Notes under the pieces: model-generated
The model's database searches: none
Seen by the model: the letters and a program-made list of their open reading frames with translations, nothing else
Told to the model about the DNA's origin: nothing
NCBI GenBank assembly: GCA_963711635.1
Contig: CAVQEZ010000013.1
Span: 100,200-164,199 of the forward strand
Reading direction: 5' to 3'
DNA: 64,000 bases
Source of the DNA: CADEED01 sp963711635
GTDB lineage: Bacteria; Pseudomonadota; Gammaproteobacteria; Steroidobacterales; Steroidobacteraceae
Part shown: in pieces, positions 38,201 through 46,050 of the stretch
Position numbering within the stretch: the stretch's first letter is position 1
Layout of the letters: each line of letters starts with the position of its first letter
Translations under genes and position numbers: made by a program

Positions 38201-38571
38201 GTGGTGTCGCCCGAGGCGGCGAAACGCGTGACCGTGATGCCGGTCACGCGCTGCAGCGCTTCGGCGACCGACTTGTCCGGGAACGCGCCGATGTCGGTCG
38301 CGGTGATCGAGTCGACGACGGTGTCGGCTTCTTTCTTGATTTCCTGCGAGGTCTGCAGCGCCTTGCGGATGCCGGTCACGAGGATCTCGGTGAGATCCTC
38401 GTCGGACTTCGTCGTCGTGGCCTTGGTGCTGGCCGCCGGTGCGCGTCCTGCGTCCTGGGCGATCGCAAATGGCGCGAGCAGCGTGGCGCCGATGCGAGAA
38501 TGGATAATTCAGTCGCGCGCGACTTCGCGCTCGCGGCTTCACGCCGCAACCTTCTTCGATGCTTTGGACAC
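35284..38571 (-). CDS. TonB-dependent receptor, Xanthomonas/Caulobacter type (many frameshifts)
   Basis: Outer-membrane active transporter of roughly 1090 residues after repair. A GTG at 38571 has GGGGGG upstream and begins VSKASKKVAA; a signal-peptide end reads TLLAPFAIAQDAG. A TonB box and plug follow: DLTEILVTGIRKALQ, EIKKEADTVVDSITATDIGA, FPDKSVAEALQRVTGITVTR, SGVIIRGLPQVRSEFNGRD. These match the TIGR01782-type receptors expanded in Xanthomonas and Caulobacter. The barrel is recognisable in pieces to the end (DLRLQLGVRYRFQ). More than a dozen single-base frame changes are scattered throughout. Receptors of this group are often found with tryptophan-halogenase-like genes and oxygenases, as here; the imported ligand is unknown. 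Confidence 0.85.
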
Positions 38572-38737
38572 TGCAATGCCCCCCCTGTATAGAAAATGCC
38601 TACGGTCTGACGAATTCGAAAACCGATTGTTAGTAATTTTTTTGGAGTGTAGCGAGATCGCGCATACAAGCAAGAGCCGTTTTGCCAATAGTTGCTGGCC
38701 GGGCCGCATGTCTCGGCGAGCCATGATTTGTCGCGTC

Positions 38738-39832
38738 ATGAATGAAATTCCTTCGCCCGGGACCGCCGCCGGCGGCGCCGCCGCGCAGCTGCAAGTCATT
38801 GTTTCGCTTGCCTCCAGCGGCGACGTCGCGCGGGCGATGGCCGAAGCCCGGTTGATCACAGACAGGGATGTCGCAATCCAGGCGTGGCGGTTTTTGAGCG
38901 AAGTCAATGCAAATACGCAACGCTGGGCCGAGGCGTTTTCGGCTATCGAAAACGCGCTGGTTCATGCCCCCGATTCGCGCGACCTGAGGCTGAGGCGCGC
39001 GCAGTTGCTCGAGCAGCAGGGAAACGATCGCGCCGCGCTCGCCGAGCTCGAATCACTGGCCCGCGCGGCCGAGGATTCGCCGCAGTTGTTAGTGCACCTC
39101 GCTGCGCAACTGAGAGCGGCGGGACGTTCGGACGAAGCGGAAGCGATACTGATGCGGGCGCTGCAACGCTGGCCGGCGGATGCGCGCTGCACTCACAACT
39201 CGCGCGCGCGTTTGGCAGCGCGGCGCGGGAACTGGATGCGACGCGGCATATCGAGCGATGCGATCGAGCGGCAACCGCGCGAGCTGCACCTGCGGCTGGT
39301 GGCCGCCGACCTGCTGCGCAACGCCGGCGCCGCCGACCAGGCGCTGGAGTTGTTAGAGCGCGGCCTCGAGCTGGCGCCGGACTCCGCGATCTTCCTCACT
39401 TCCATCGGCGTGCTGCTCGAGGGCATGGACCGGCTCGACGCGGCGCTGCCATACCTGCGCGATGCGCAGCGGGGCGCGCCGCAGTCGGTGGCGGTACGCC
39501 GCAATCTCGTGCCCGCGCTGATGCGGACCGGCGCCGCCGGCGAGGCGCGTTCCATCCTGGACGGCCTGCTCGCGCAATTTCCGGATGATCAGCAGCTGAT
39601 CGCCTAACGCGCCACGGCGCTGCGCCTGCTCGGCGACGCCGAATATCGCCGTGCTGCATGACTATCCGCGCGCTGGTGACGCGTATCGCGCTGCGGCCGG
39701 CGTGCGCCGTTCGCGGACATCGGGGAATTCAACGTCGCATTCGCGCGCGGGCTCGCGGCGCTGCATCGCGCCGCGCAGCACCCGCTGGAGCAGTGCTTGC
39801 GCGGCGGCTCGCAGACCGAGCGCAACCTGCCG
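38738..39832 (+). pseudogene. TPR protein with C-terminal 2OG-Fe(II) oxygenase domain, cut by the contig join
   Basis: Starts MNEIPSPGTAAGGAAAQLQV. About 280 residues of TPR-like repeats follow (AFSAIENALVHAPDSRDLRL, ALELLERGLELAPDSAIFL), then the beginning of a 2OG-FeII_Oxy_5-type domain, seen in mixed frames: DAEYRVLHDYPR, FADIGEFNVAFARGLAALHR, HPLEQCLRGGSQTERNL. An in-frame TAA at 39605 is probably a base error, since coding similarity continues in the same frame after it. The domain stops abruptly near 39830, where the sequence becomes rsmI on the other strand. Divergent from the TonB receptor. Such TPR/oxygenase genes are frequent partners of these receptors. Confidence 0.75.
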
Positions 39833-39845
39833 CACGAGGCGCGGG
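39820..39845. other. probable chimeric assembly join between two genomes
   Basis: Plus-strand coding similarity of the oxygenase ends at about 39829 (GGSQTERNL), and minus-strand coding similarity of RsmI ends at about 39834 (HLDAHPRLV). No gap, transposon end or repeat lies between them. Both proteins are truncated at the same place. Gene content, frameshift density and repeat content all change here. Confidence 0.8.
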
Positions 39846-39991
39846 TGGGCGTCGAGGTGGCTCAGCAGCTCTCGCGATCGGCGCGTGTCCTCGGCGGCAA
39901 CGAGCGGCACCTCCCGCAACACGCGCGCCGCGCGAAGGGTTAGGTCCTCCAGGTTGCCGATGGGCGTGGCAACGACGTAAAGCGTGCCCAT
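39834..39991 (-). pseudogene. rsmI: N-terminal fragment of 16S rRNA 2'-O-methyltransferase RsmI
   Basis: The first about 53 residues of RsmI: MGTLYVVATPIGNLEDLTLR, then VLREVPLVAAEDTRRSRELL and HLDAHPRLV. The GTLYVVATPIGNLED start and AEDTR motif are diagnostic of this enzyme, which methylates C1402 of 16S rRNA with SAM. The rest is missing, replaced by antisense of the oxygenase gene. I read it as an intact gene in its source genome, cut by misassembly. It starts 15 bases from repeat element 1. Confidence 0.85.
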
Positions 39992-40006
39992 TGCCGTTGA
40001 CGCCGC

Positions 40007-40255
40007 CTAGTACCGTGTCATGTGGTCGTATTCGGTATACCGCCGGTCGCGAGGAAAGGAAGAGTTAGCAACGGAAAACACGGAAGACACGGAAAGAAGA
40101 GGACGGTTACTCTTCCTTCCGTGTCTTCCGTGTTTTCCGTTGCCAATTCTTCATCAGCGTACCGCCGGTCGTCGTGCTAGTGCCGTGTTGTGTAGTCGAT
40201 TCCGGTTGACGACGAGTAACGTACGGGCGAAGTTTTGGCCATGACACGGTACTAG
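40007..40255. repeat. CTAG-bounded MITE-like repeat, family I, copy 1 (249 bp)
   Basis: Both ends read CTAGTACCGTGTCAT in inverted orientation (16-base terminal repeats including a further outer match). The middle holds a large inverted repeat of CACGGAAGACACGGAAAG-type sequence (40067-40150). No open reading frame of note. Two relatives lie near 54.5 kb and 60.4 kb in the opposite orientation. The right CTAG supplies the TAG stop codon of the CBM48 gene. Confidence 0.85.
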
Positions 40256-40872
40256 GCGGCAACGTCGTCAGGCGAGCCGCCGCCGCCCTGGCGCAGCTCC
40301 GCCTCGAGCGCCGGGGAAGTTTCCACCGCGGATGGCGAGGTCGACTCGTCAGCCGCCGCCTCTTCGGAGGTCCCCAGCCTCGTGTCCACCGCCGGTACCT
40401 CCTCCTCGGAAGTCCGCCCACTGTCGGCCACGGCTAGCGGATCTTCCTCGGAAGTCTGCACACTGTCTGGCCCTCCTGGCACCTCCTCGGGTGTGATCCC
40501 GTCGGCCCCGACCGCCGGCGCCGTCTCGTCCGGGACCGGAGCGGTCGCGTCGGCGATCGATGCCGGCTCGGGCACAGCGGCGTGGACGACGGAGTTGTCG
40601 CTGCCGTAGGCGTTGGCGACGTAGCTGTCGGCGTTGTAGTCGTTCACCCAGTGGTCGTCGTCGACGAGGTAACGAAACTGGTAGTCGCGGCCCGCAGCGA
40701 GCTCCAGCGACACCCGCCAGGCGCCGTCGGCGTCGCGGCGAAGCGGGGTCGCCGTGCGGCTCCACTCGTTGAACTCGCCCACCAGGGTCACCCGCTCGGC
40801 CCAGATAGAGCTGGGCAGCTGGAAAGTGACGCGCACCTGGTTCGGGCCGACCGCCGGCGACTTGTCGATCAT
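40252..40872 (-). CDS. CBM48 (glycogen-binding, isoamylase N-terminal) protein with acidic tail
   Basis: 206 residues. Residues about 10-95 form an immunoglobulin-like CBM48 domain: VTFQLPSSIWAERVTLVGEF, NEWSRTATPLRRDADGAW, YQFRYLVDDDHWVNDYNAD. The second half is Asp/Glu/Pro/Ala-rich and disordered, with three TSEE-centred repeats (VQTSEEDPLAVADSGRTSEE, then LGTSEEAAADE). Stand-alone CBM48 proteins are common in Chloroflexota and relatives; they probably bind glycogen or regulate its enzymes. It starts immediately after the sulfurtransferase stop and ends at the TAG provided by repeat element 1. Confidence 0.8.
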   Translation of the reverse strand: MIDKSPAVGPNQVRVTFQLPSSIWAERVTLVGEFNEWSRTATPLRRDADGAWRVSLELAAGRDYQFRYLVDDDHWVNDYNADSYVANAYGSDNSVVHAAVPEPASIADATAPVPDETAPAVGADGITPEEVPGGPDSVQTSEEDPLAVADSGRTSEEEVPAVDTRLGTSEEAAADESTSPSAVETSPALEAELRQGGGGSPDDVAA

Positions 40873-41835
40873 TCAGGCCTCCTCGCCGGTGGCAACCGGC
40901 CGACCGGCATCGGTGATCCATTCCGACCACGAACCGGCGTACAGTCGGGGCACGCCCAGCCCGGCATGCACCATCGCCAGGATGAGATGAGCCGCCGTGA
41001 CTCCTGAGCCGCAGTACGCCGCGGACGCTTCGGGCGCGCTGCCGCCCAAGGCCGCCTCAAATCGTGAGGCGAGCTCCGAAGCGCTTCGGAATCGCCCGTC
41101 AGGCCCCAGGTTAGCGGCGAAGGGCAGCGAGCGGGCCCCTGGAATGTGGCCGGCGACGGGGTCGATGGTCTCGCTCTCGCCCCGGTAGCGATCGGCCGCC
41201 CGCGCGTCGAACACCGGCTGGCCGGCCGCGATCATGCGCGCCACCTCGTCGGCGTTCACGATCCAGTCGCTGTGCGGCTCAGCCCGGAACACCCGCGGCG
41301 CGTGCGCTTCGGGTCCGGAATGATGCCATGGGCTTCCGTTCGGAGCCTCACGCTGTCCGGGCGTGTCGGTGGCGTGGTCGGAGGAGTTCAAAGGGGAAGG
41401 TCCAGTTGAGAGCTCCGGTGGCGGGTGCGCGGCGAGCTCTTGCCAGGCCTGCCAGCCGCCGTCGAGCACGCGAACGTCATCGTGCCCCACCCAGCGCAGC
41501 AACCACCACAGGCGGGCGGCGGCGAGCGCACCGCCGGCGGCATCGTACGCCACCACCTCCACGCCGGGCCCGATACCCCAGGCCGCGAACGTCCTGGCCA
41601 GGGTGTCGGGCGACGGGAGCGGGTGGCGCCCGGTTTGGCCTGGCACCACAGGAGCAGAGAGGTCGCGGTCCAGGTGGGCATACACGGCGCTCGGAATGTG
41701 AGCTTCCAGATAGACCTTCTCGCCCCACGCCGGGTCGGCCAGGTTGAAGCGGCAATCGACGACCACCAGGTCGGGAGCGGCCAGCTTGCCGGCCAGCTCG
41801 GCGGCGGAGATCAGGGCAGGAGGGGGGAAAGTCAT
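40873..41835 (-). CDS. thiosulfate/3-mercaptopyruvate sulfurtransferase (tandem rhodanese)
   Basis: 320 residues, two rhodanese domains. The first, inactive, has DLVVVDCRFNLADP and LEAHIPSAVYAHLDRDLS; the second carries the active-site loop AYCGSGVTAAH with its catalytic Cys and AADRYRGE, AGHIPGARSLPF. The CGSGVTA loop is nearer 3-mercaptopyruvate than classical thiosulfate enzymes, but both substrates are possible. A low-complexity insert (about 150-185) links the domains. Stop codon and the next ATG are directly adjacent, so co-translation with the CBM48 gene is likely. Confidence 0.9.
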   Translation of the reverse strand: MTFPPPALISAAELAGKLAAPDLVVVDCRFNLADPAWGEKVYLEAHIPSAVYAHLDRDLSAPVVPGQTGRHPLPSPDTLARTFAAWGIGPGVEVVAYDAAGGALAAARLWWLLRWVGHDDVRVLDGGWQAWQELAAHPPPELSTGPSPLNSSDHATDTPGQREAPNGSPWHHSGPEAHAPRVFRAEPHSDWIVNADEVARMIAAGQPVFDARAADRYRGESETIDPVAGHIPGARSLPFAANLGPDGRFRSASELASRFEAALGGSAPEASAAYCGSGVTAAHLILAMVHAGLGVPRLYAGSWSEWITDAGRPVATGEEA

Positions 41836-41958
41836 CGTTCGGGGCTCGTTTCTGGGTCGGCTCGCCGAATTATAGGCTCGAGTAGGCTACTTGGGTTCTC
41901 TTGGGGCCGGCGCTAGACTTGTGCCCGCCGCCCCACGAACGACACTCGAGGTTAATGT

Positions 41959-44550
41959 ATGACGCAACGCGACGCGCGCCCTGGCGGCTCTTTCGCCAGG
42001 GCCACGGCTCTCTTTCTCGTCGTTTCCGCTCTCCTTGCCAATCCGCCGCTCGCGGGCCACGCCCAGCCCACCGCCGGCGCGTGGCGTACGTTCGCCAACG
42101 GCGACGAGGTCCTCGTCTTGGCAATGAACCCGGCGAAGGCGGGCGAGCTTTGGGCCGGCACCGAGGGCGGGGGGCTGGTGGTCTGGGATACGACCGCGCG
42201 GACGCCGGCCTTCGAGCAGTTCCTGCACCCGCAGCAGGCCGGGCTGAAGTCAAACGACGTCTACGACCTCGGCTTCGATACGCGCCAGGGCGTCGCATGG
42301 CTGGCTACCGGCGCCGGCGTCAGCCGGGTGGATGGTAAGCTCTGGACGTACTACGGGGAGGCCGACGGCCTCATGGCGCCGCCCATCACCAGCCTCGCCG
42401 TGACGGCCGACGGCACGGTGTGGGCCGGTTCGCGCGATGGGCTGGCCAGCCTGCGGGTGGGCGACAGCCGGTGGCAGATCGCCTCGGTCGACACTTTCAT
42501 CCCCGGCGACAAGGTCCTGAAGAACGGACCCGGCGCCACGCGCGTGGCCGACCTGGCGGTCGACTCCGAGGGCGATCTGTGGGTGGCGCACGGAACTTCC
42601 ACCAGTGACCAGCCGGCGGTGAGCATTGGCGATGTGTCCGGCAATCGCTGGCAGCACGTGACCACGGTGGGGGTGCAGGGCGACCCGACCGAGGGGCCTC
42701 GCACCGATCAGATCATCGCTTTAGCCGCCGACAGCGACGAGCGACGCATGTGGCTTGGCTCGTGGGGAAAAGGGCTGATCAGCTTCGACGAGCGGTCCGC
42801 CAAGTGGGATGAGGCCACCACCAGCCCCTGCCTGCCGCGCGTGTGGGCGGTCCGCGCCGACCGCGGCCGCGTGTGGGCGGCCTGTGCCGAGGGCGACGGC
42901 GGCAAGGGGGTGGCGACCTACGACGGCCAGACGTGGACGACCTATAGCGCCGCGACGGGGCTGCCGTCCGATGTCGTCACCGCGATCGCGATTGACGGGC
43001 CGAAGGCCTATCTCGGCACCAACGGTATGGGCGGCAAGCGCGTCGGCGACCTCGCGGGCTGGGGTATCGTGCCGGTGGACGGCCGCCCGCTCGAGCCCTG
43101 GCGCACCTTCCCGCAGACGCCCCTGTCCAACGACATCACCGCGGTGGTGGTCGATCCGTCGGGCGCCGTCTGGGCGGGCACACGCGGGCTGGGCGTCATG
43201 CACCTCACCAACGGTACCTGGGAGCATTTCACCCGCCAGAACACCGCGGGGCTGCTGGCCGGCGACGCCGTGACCGACCTGACGGTCGTGGCCGGCCGCG
43301 AGCTGTGGGTGGCCAGCACCCAATCCATCTTCCAGGGCAGCGGTTACGTCGACGGCGGGGTAAGCATCTACGACCTCGAGCGCCGGACGTGGAAGAACCC
43401 TGTGCGCGCGTCCAACGAGCCCGCGCTGGGCGACGACGACGTCAGCAGCCTGGCCCTGGGCAGCGACGGCATGGTGTGGGTGGGCACCGGCGTACCGCAG
43501 GGCGGCACCGGCGATTCGGACGCGCAAGCGGGCAACGGGCTGGCCGCCCACGACCAGCGGACCGGCCGCTGGCAGCACTATTCCTTCGAGGACCGCGCCG
43601 TGGCCGGCAACACCGTGACCGACCTGGCCACGTCGAACGCCGACCTCTGGGTGGCGACCTCCTACGCCACGACCGGAGGCGAACGGCGCGGCGGTGGCAT
43701 CAGCCGGCACGGCGCCACCGGGTGGACGAGCTGGCTGGCCGGCGACGGCGGGCTGCACGGCTACCGGGGCAGCCCCCAGCGCGATCCGCAGATCACCGGC
43801 GACTTCAGGGCGGTAGCGGTCGACAACTCGGGCCGCGCCTTGGCCGGCAGCTACGATCTCGAAAACGGTGAGCTGATCACTACTTGGCCACGCGTCGACG
43901 CCGCGGTGAGCCGCCTCGACGGGAGCCGCTGGGACTCGCACCTCTTCAAAGGCGACGGCTGGATCTCCGCCCTCGCCGTCGACGACCTGAGCCAGGTCTG
44001 GGCGGCCACCTCGCGCGGCCACGACGTGACCGAGTTCTCGCCCGTGGGCTCCAGCGCGCAGCTGGACACGTCCTACGGCGGCGTTTACGTCTGGATCGGC
44101 CAGACCTGGGACGCGGAAGGCGACTGGTTACGCCTTACCCCGCTGACCAGCGGCATCGCCGCCAAGGCGGTCACCTCGCTCCACTTCGACGCGACCAAGC
44201 ACGAGATGTGGGTAGGCACCGAGAACAGCGGCCTGTCGATGCACCATCTCGGCACGACGCTCCCGACCGCCACGCCCTGCACCAACTGCACGCCGACACC
44301 GGTCACGCCGACCAATACGCCCCGCCCCACCGGCGCAGTCATTGCCACCGCAACCCCCCAGGTCCCCAGCCTCGGCTCGACCGTCATCGCCCTCACGGCC
44401 GACCCCAACGCCACCCCCCTCCCGCGCCCCACCGACATCTCCGGTCAATCGCCTCCCCCTGAAGTCCCCGAGCCCAGCACCTGGGTGCTCCTGGCCGCCG
44501 GCCTTGGAGGCCTAGGCGCCTACCTGGCGCGGCGGAGGCGGCAGGTGTAG
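41959..44550 (+). CDS. secreted beta-propeller protein with PEP-CTERM-like tail
   Basis: 863 residues. A signal peptide (ATALFLVVSALLANPPLAGHA, cited in part) is followed by many propeller repeats of the two-component-regulator type (NPAKAGELWAGTEGGGLVVW, LAVTADGTVWAGSRDGLASL, VDPSGAVWAGTRGLGVMHL). No kinase or DNA-binding domain follows. After a Thr/Pro linker (PTPVTPTNTPRPTG) comes VPEPSTWVLLAAGLGGLGAY followed by LARRRRQV, an exact-looking PEP-CTERM sorting signal: VPEP motif, hydrophobic helix, basic end. Such tails are processed by exosortase in EPS-making bacteria. Likely an exported or surface-anchored protein with unknown ligand. Confidence 0.82.
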   Translation: MTQRDARPGGSFARATALFLVVSALLANPPLAGHAQPTAGAWRTFANGDEVLVLAMNPAKAGELWAGTEGGGLVVWDTTARTPAFEQFLHPQQAGLKSNDVYDLGFDTRQGVAWLATGAGVSRVDGKLWTYYGEADGLMAPPITSLAVTADGTVWAGSRDGLASLRVGDSRWQIASVDTFIPGDKVLKNGPGATRVADLAVDSEGDLWVAHGTSTSDQPAVSIGDVSGNRWQHVTTVGVQGDPTEGPRTDQIIALAADSDERRMWLGSWGKGLISFDERSAKWDEATTSPCLPRVWAVRADRGRVWAACAEGDGGKGVATYDGQTWTTYSAATGLPSDVVTAIAIDGPKAYLGTNGMGGKRVGDLAGWGIVPVDGRPLEPWRTFPQTPLSNDITAVVVDPSGAVWAGTRGLGVMHLTNGTWEHFTRQNTAGLLAGDAVTDLTVVAGRELWVASTQSIFQGSGYVDGGVSIYDLERRTWKNPVRASNEPALGDDDVSSLALGSDGMVWVGTGVPQGGTGDSDAQAGNGLAAHDQRTGRWQHYSFEDRAVAGNTVTDLATSNADLWVATSYATTGGERRGGGISRHGATGWTSWLAGDGGLHGYRGSPQRDPQITGDFRAVAVDNSGRALAGSYDLENGELITTWPRVDAAVSRLDGSRWDSHLFKGDGWISALAVDDLSQVWAATSRGHDVTEFSPVGSSAQLDTSYGGVYVWIGQTWDAEGDWLRLTPLTSGIAAKAVTSLHFDATKHEMWVGTENSGLSMHHLGTTLPTATPCTNCTPTPVTPTNTPRPTGAVIATATPQVPSLGSTVIALTADPNATPLPRPTDISGQSPPPEVPEPSTWVLLAAGLGGLGAYLARRRRQV

Positions 44551-44594
44551 TAGAAGATGCGCTGGTTTACGGTTCCCCGGTCTTATAGGCGGAG

Positions 44595-44747
44595 CTAGTG
44601 GTGAGTTTCGTAATCCATCCGACTAGGCGGAGAGGAATCTGTCCGCAGATTACGCAGATTACACAGATTCAATCTGCGTCAATCTGCGTAATCTGCGGAC
44701 ACAACGTTTGTTCCCATAGTCGGATCATTTGCGAAAGCGTCCACTAG
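44595..44747. repeat. CTAG-bounded MITE-like repeat, family II, copy A (153 bp)
   Basis: Imperfect terminal inverted repeats of about 33 bases start CTAGTGG and share TTTCG, AA and ATCCGACTA blocks. The centre is a hairpin built from repeated GCAGATT units (TCCGCAGATTACGCAGATTA and its inverse). A second copy of exactly the same length lies inverted at 60202-60354. The right-hand CTAG forms the stop codon of trmI. Confidence 0.88.
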
Positions 44748-45547
44748 CTAGTAACTTCCCCGCCTTCCTCCTCGGCGATCCGCGACTTCTTGCGCGCGAA
44801 CGCGAGGTAGCCGGTGTGGGCGGTGAGGCGATCATCGGGACGGACGCGTGCCGGCACCGGCTTGTACTGGCGGAGCATCAGCTCGCACAGCTCGATGTCG
44901 GTGAAGGGCAGTCGGCCGAGCCCGGCCACCAGCTCGATGGCCTGGTTCATGGTGGGCACGATGGCGCCGAAGCAGCCATCGCCGGCCAAGGCCTGCCGGG
45001 CCTGCTCCAAGTAGAGCCACGGCTCCCGGACGTCGAGGAAGATCGCGTCGGCATCCGACTCGTTGAAGCCCTCGGTGATGTCGCGCTGGGTGAAGGTCAC
45101 CGTGTCGGCGAGCCCCAGGCGCGTCACGTTGCTTCGCGCGCGCTCCAGCATATCGACACGTACGTCGTAGGAATAAATGTGCCCGCCGGGTGACACGTAG
45201 CGCGCCAGAGCGCAGGTGAGGACCCCGCTGCCGCTCCCGGCCTCGATCACGCGGCGGCCCGGGACGATGGTGAGCTTCATCAGGATGTAGCCGATGTCCT
45301 TGGGAAAGACAATTTGGCTGTCCCGCGAGAGGTCCATCAGCAGGTCCTCCATCGACGGGCGCACCATGACGAACTTGCGCTCCTGGTGGCTGCGCACCGT
45401 CGTGCCGTACGGCGCGCCGACCAGGTCGTCGTGGTTGATGAAGCCCTGATGCGTGTAAAACCGCGTGCCCGGCTCCAGCCGGATCAGGAACGCCTTGGCG
45501 TCGGACGATATGAGGCGAACGATGTCGCCGGCGGAAGCAGTTGGCAT
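44744..45547 (-). CDS. trmI: tRNA (adenine-58-N1)-methyltransferase TrmI
   Basis: 267 residues from the ATG at 45547 (MPTASAGDIVRLISSDAKAF). An N-terminal small beta domain (residues about 1-60) precedes a Rossmann methyltransferase: IVFPKDIGYILMKLTIVPG, VIEAGSGSGVLTCALARYV, YSYDVRVDMLERARSN, DAIFLDVREPWLYLEQ. These are the TrmI/Trm61 hallmarks. m1A58 stabilises the T-loop of tRNA, mainly in thermotolerant lineages and actinobacteria. An upstream in-frame ATG would run into the tRNA gene and is rejected. The stop TAG comes from repeat A. Confidence 0.9.
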   Translation of the reverse strand: MPTASAGDIVRLISSDAKAFLIRLEPGTRFYTHQGFINHDDLVGAPYGTTVRSHQERKFVMVRPSMEDLLMDLSRDSQIVFPKDIGYILMKLTIVPGRRVIEAGSGSGVLTCALARYVSPGGHIYSYDVRVDMLERARSNVTRLGLADTVTFTQRDITEGFNESDADAIFLDVREPWLYLEQARQALAGDGCFGAIVPTMNQAIELVAGLGRLPFTDIELCELMLRQYKPVPARVRPDDRLTAHTGYLAFARKKSRIAEEEGGEVTS

Positions 45548-45608
45548 GTATTTGCGGTTGTTCTCTTGCGCCTTCGGGGGCGTCAGTATAGCATTTGTGC
45601 TCTTTGGG

Positions 45609-45680
45609 CCCCCGTAGCTCAGGGGATAGAGCAAGGCACTTCTAATGCCTGGGTCGCAGGTTCAAGTCCTGCCGGGGGTG
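45609..45680 (+). tRNA. tRNA-Arg(UCU)
   Basis: 72 bases folding as a full cloverleaf: acceptor GCCCCCG / CGGGGGT (first pair G-U), D-arm around GCTCAGGGGATAGAGC, anticodon arm GGCA-CTTCTAA-TGCC with anticodon TCT, T-arm GCAGG-TTCAAGT-CCTGC, discriminator G. CCA is not encoded. It lies between trmI (opposite strand) and an antitoxin gene. Confidence 0.93.
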
Positions 45681-45796
45681 CTGGTCGAACAACAGAGGTC
45701 GGGCGGCGGTTTAGTGGCGCCGGGCGACCGCCCTCTCGGGTGAGTGAGGGATCGCGCGACGACAATCCGTCCAAGTGACAGCGAAAGGCCTAGACC

Positions 45797-45982
45797 ATGA
45801 TCCGAACTGAACCCCAAACGCAGTTTATCGTCAATAACCAGGGCGAGCGCACGGCCGTAGTGCTCACCATCGCCGATTATGAGCGGATGGTCGAGGACCT
45901 CCACGACTTGGCGCTGATCGCCGAGCGGAAGGATGAGGGGGCGATCACCCTGGACGAACTTAAACGGCGCCTTGGGTGGTAA
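45797..45982 (+). CDS. Phd/YefM-like antitoxin, apparently orphaned
   Basis: 61 residues: FIVNNQGERTAVVLTIADYE, then MVEDLHDLALIAERK and LDELKRRLGW. The Phd/YefM fold is suggested by the short beta strands and the V-L-T/S-I-x-x-Y-E-x-(M/L) motif followed by a toxin-binding helix. The family represses its own promoter and neutralises a RelE-like toxin. The frame right after it is a 19-residue toxin-like stub, so no working partner is visible here. Confidence 0.72.
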   Translation: MIRTEPQTQFIVNNQGERTAVVLTIADYERMVEDLHDLALIAERKDEGAITLDELKRRLGW

Positions 45983-46035
45983 CTGCGTATCAGCTGTTCA
46001 TTCGCCATCACCGGGAGGCTTACCGCAAACGGTGA
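45976..46035 (+). pseudogene. RelE-like toxin remnant (first 19 codons)
   Basis: GTG at 45976, inside the antitoxin's last codons, opens VVTAYQLFIRHHREAYRKR followed by TGA. The overlap with the antitoxin gene and the YxLFIRxxxxxxxRK pattern resemble the start of RelE/ParE toxins. The remaining about 70 codons are absent; the cyclase gene begins (convergent) 16 bases on. Could also be chance. Confidence 0.4.
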
Positions 46036-46050
46036 CACTGACCCGGACGA

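Noticed and set aside
30045..38571. Reading the halogenase cluster as a canonical natural-product gene cluster
   Set aside because: No polyketide, peptide synthetase, terpene or other core biosynthetic gene is present; the TonB-receptor-linked type fits better.
39605..39607. Genuine stop codon ending the TPR protein before its oxygenase domain
   Set aside because: Coding similarity (ATALRLLGDAEYR) continues in the same frame right after it, so a base error is more likely.
40067..40150. CRISPR-like look of repeated CACGGAAGACACGG units
   Set aside because: Units form one inverted repeat without regular spacers, and there are no cas genes; it is the core of a MITE-like element.
44640..44700. 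Short repeated GCAGATT units as a CRISPR or iteron origin
   Set aside because: The same block occurs inverted at 60.2 kb within a 153-bp element with terminal repeats; no replication gene is near.
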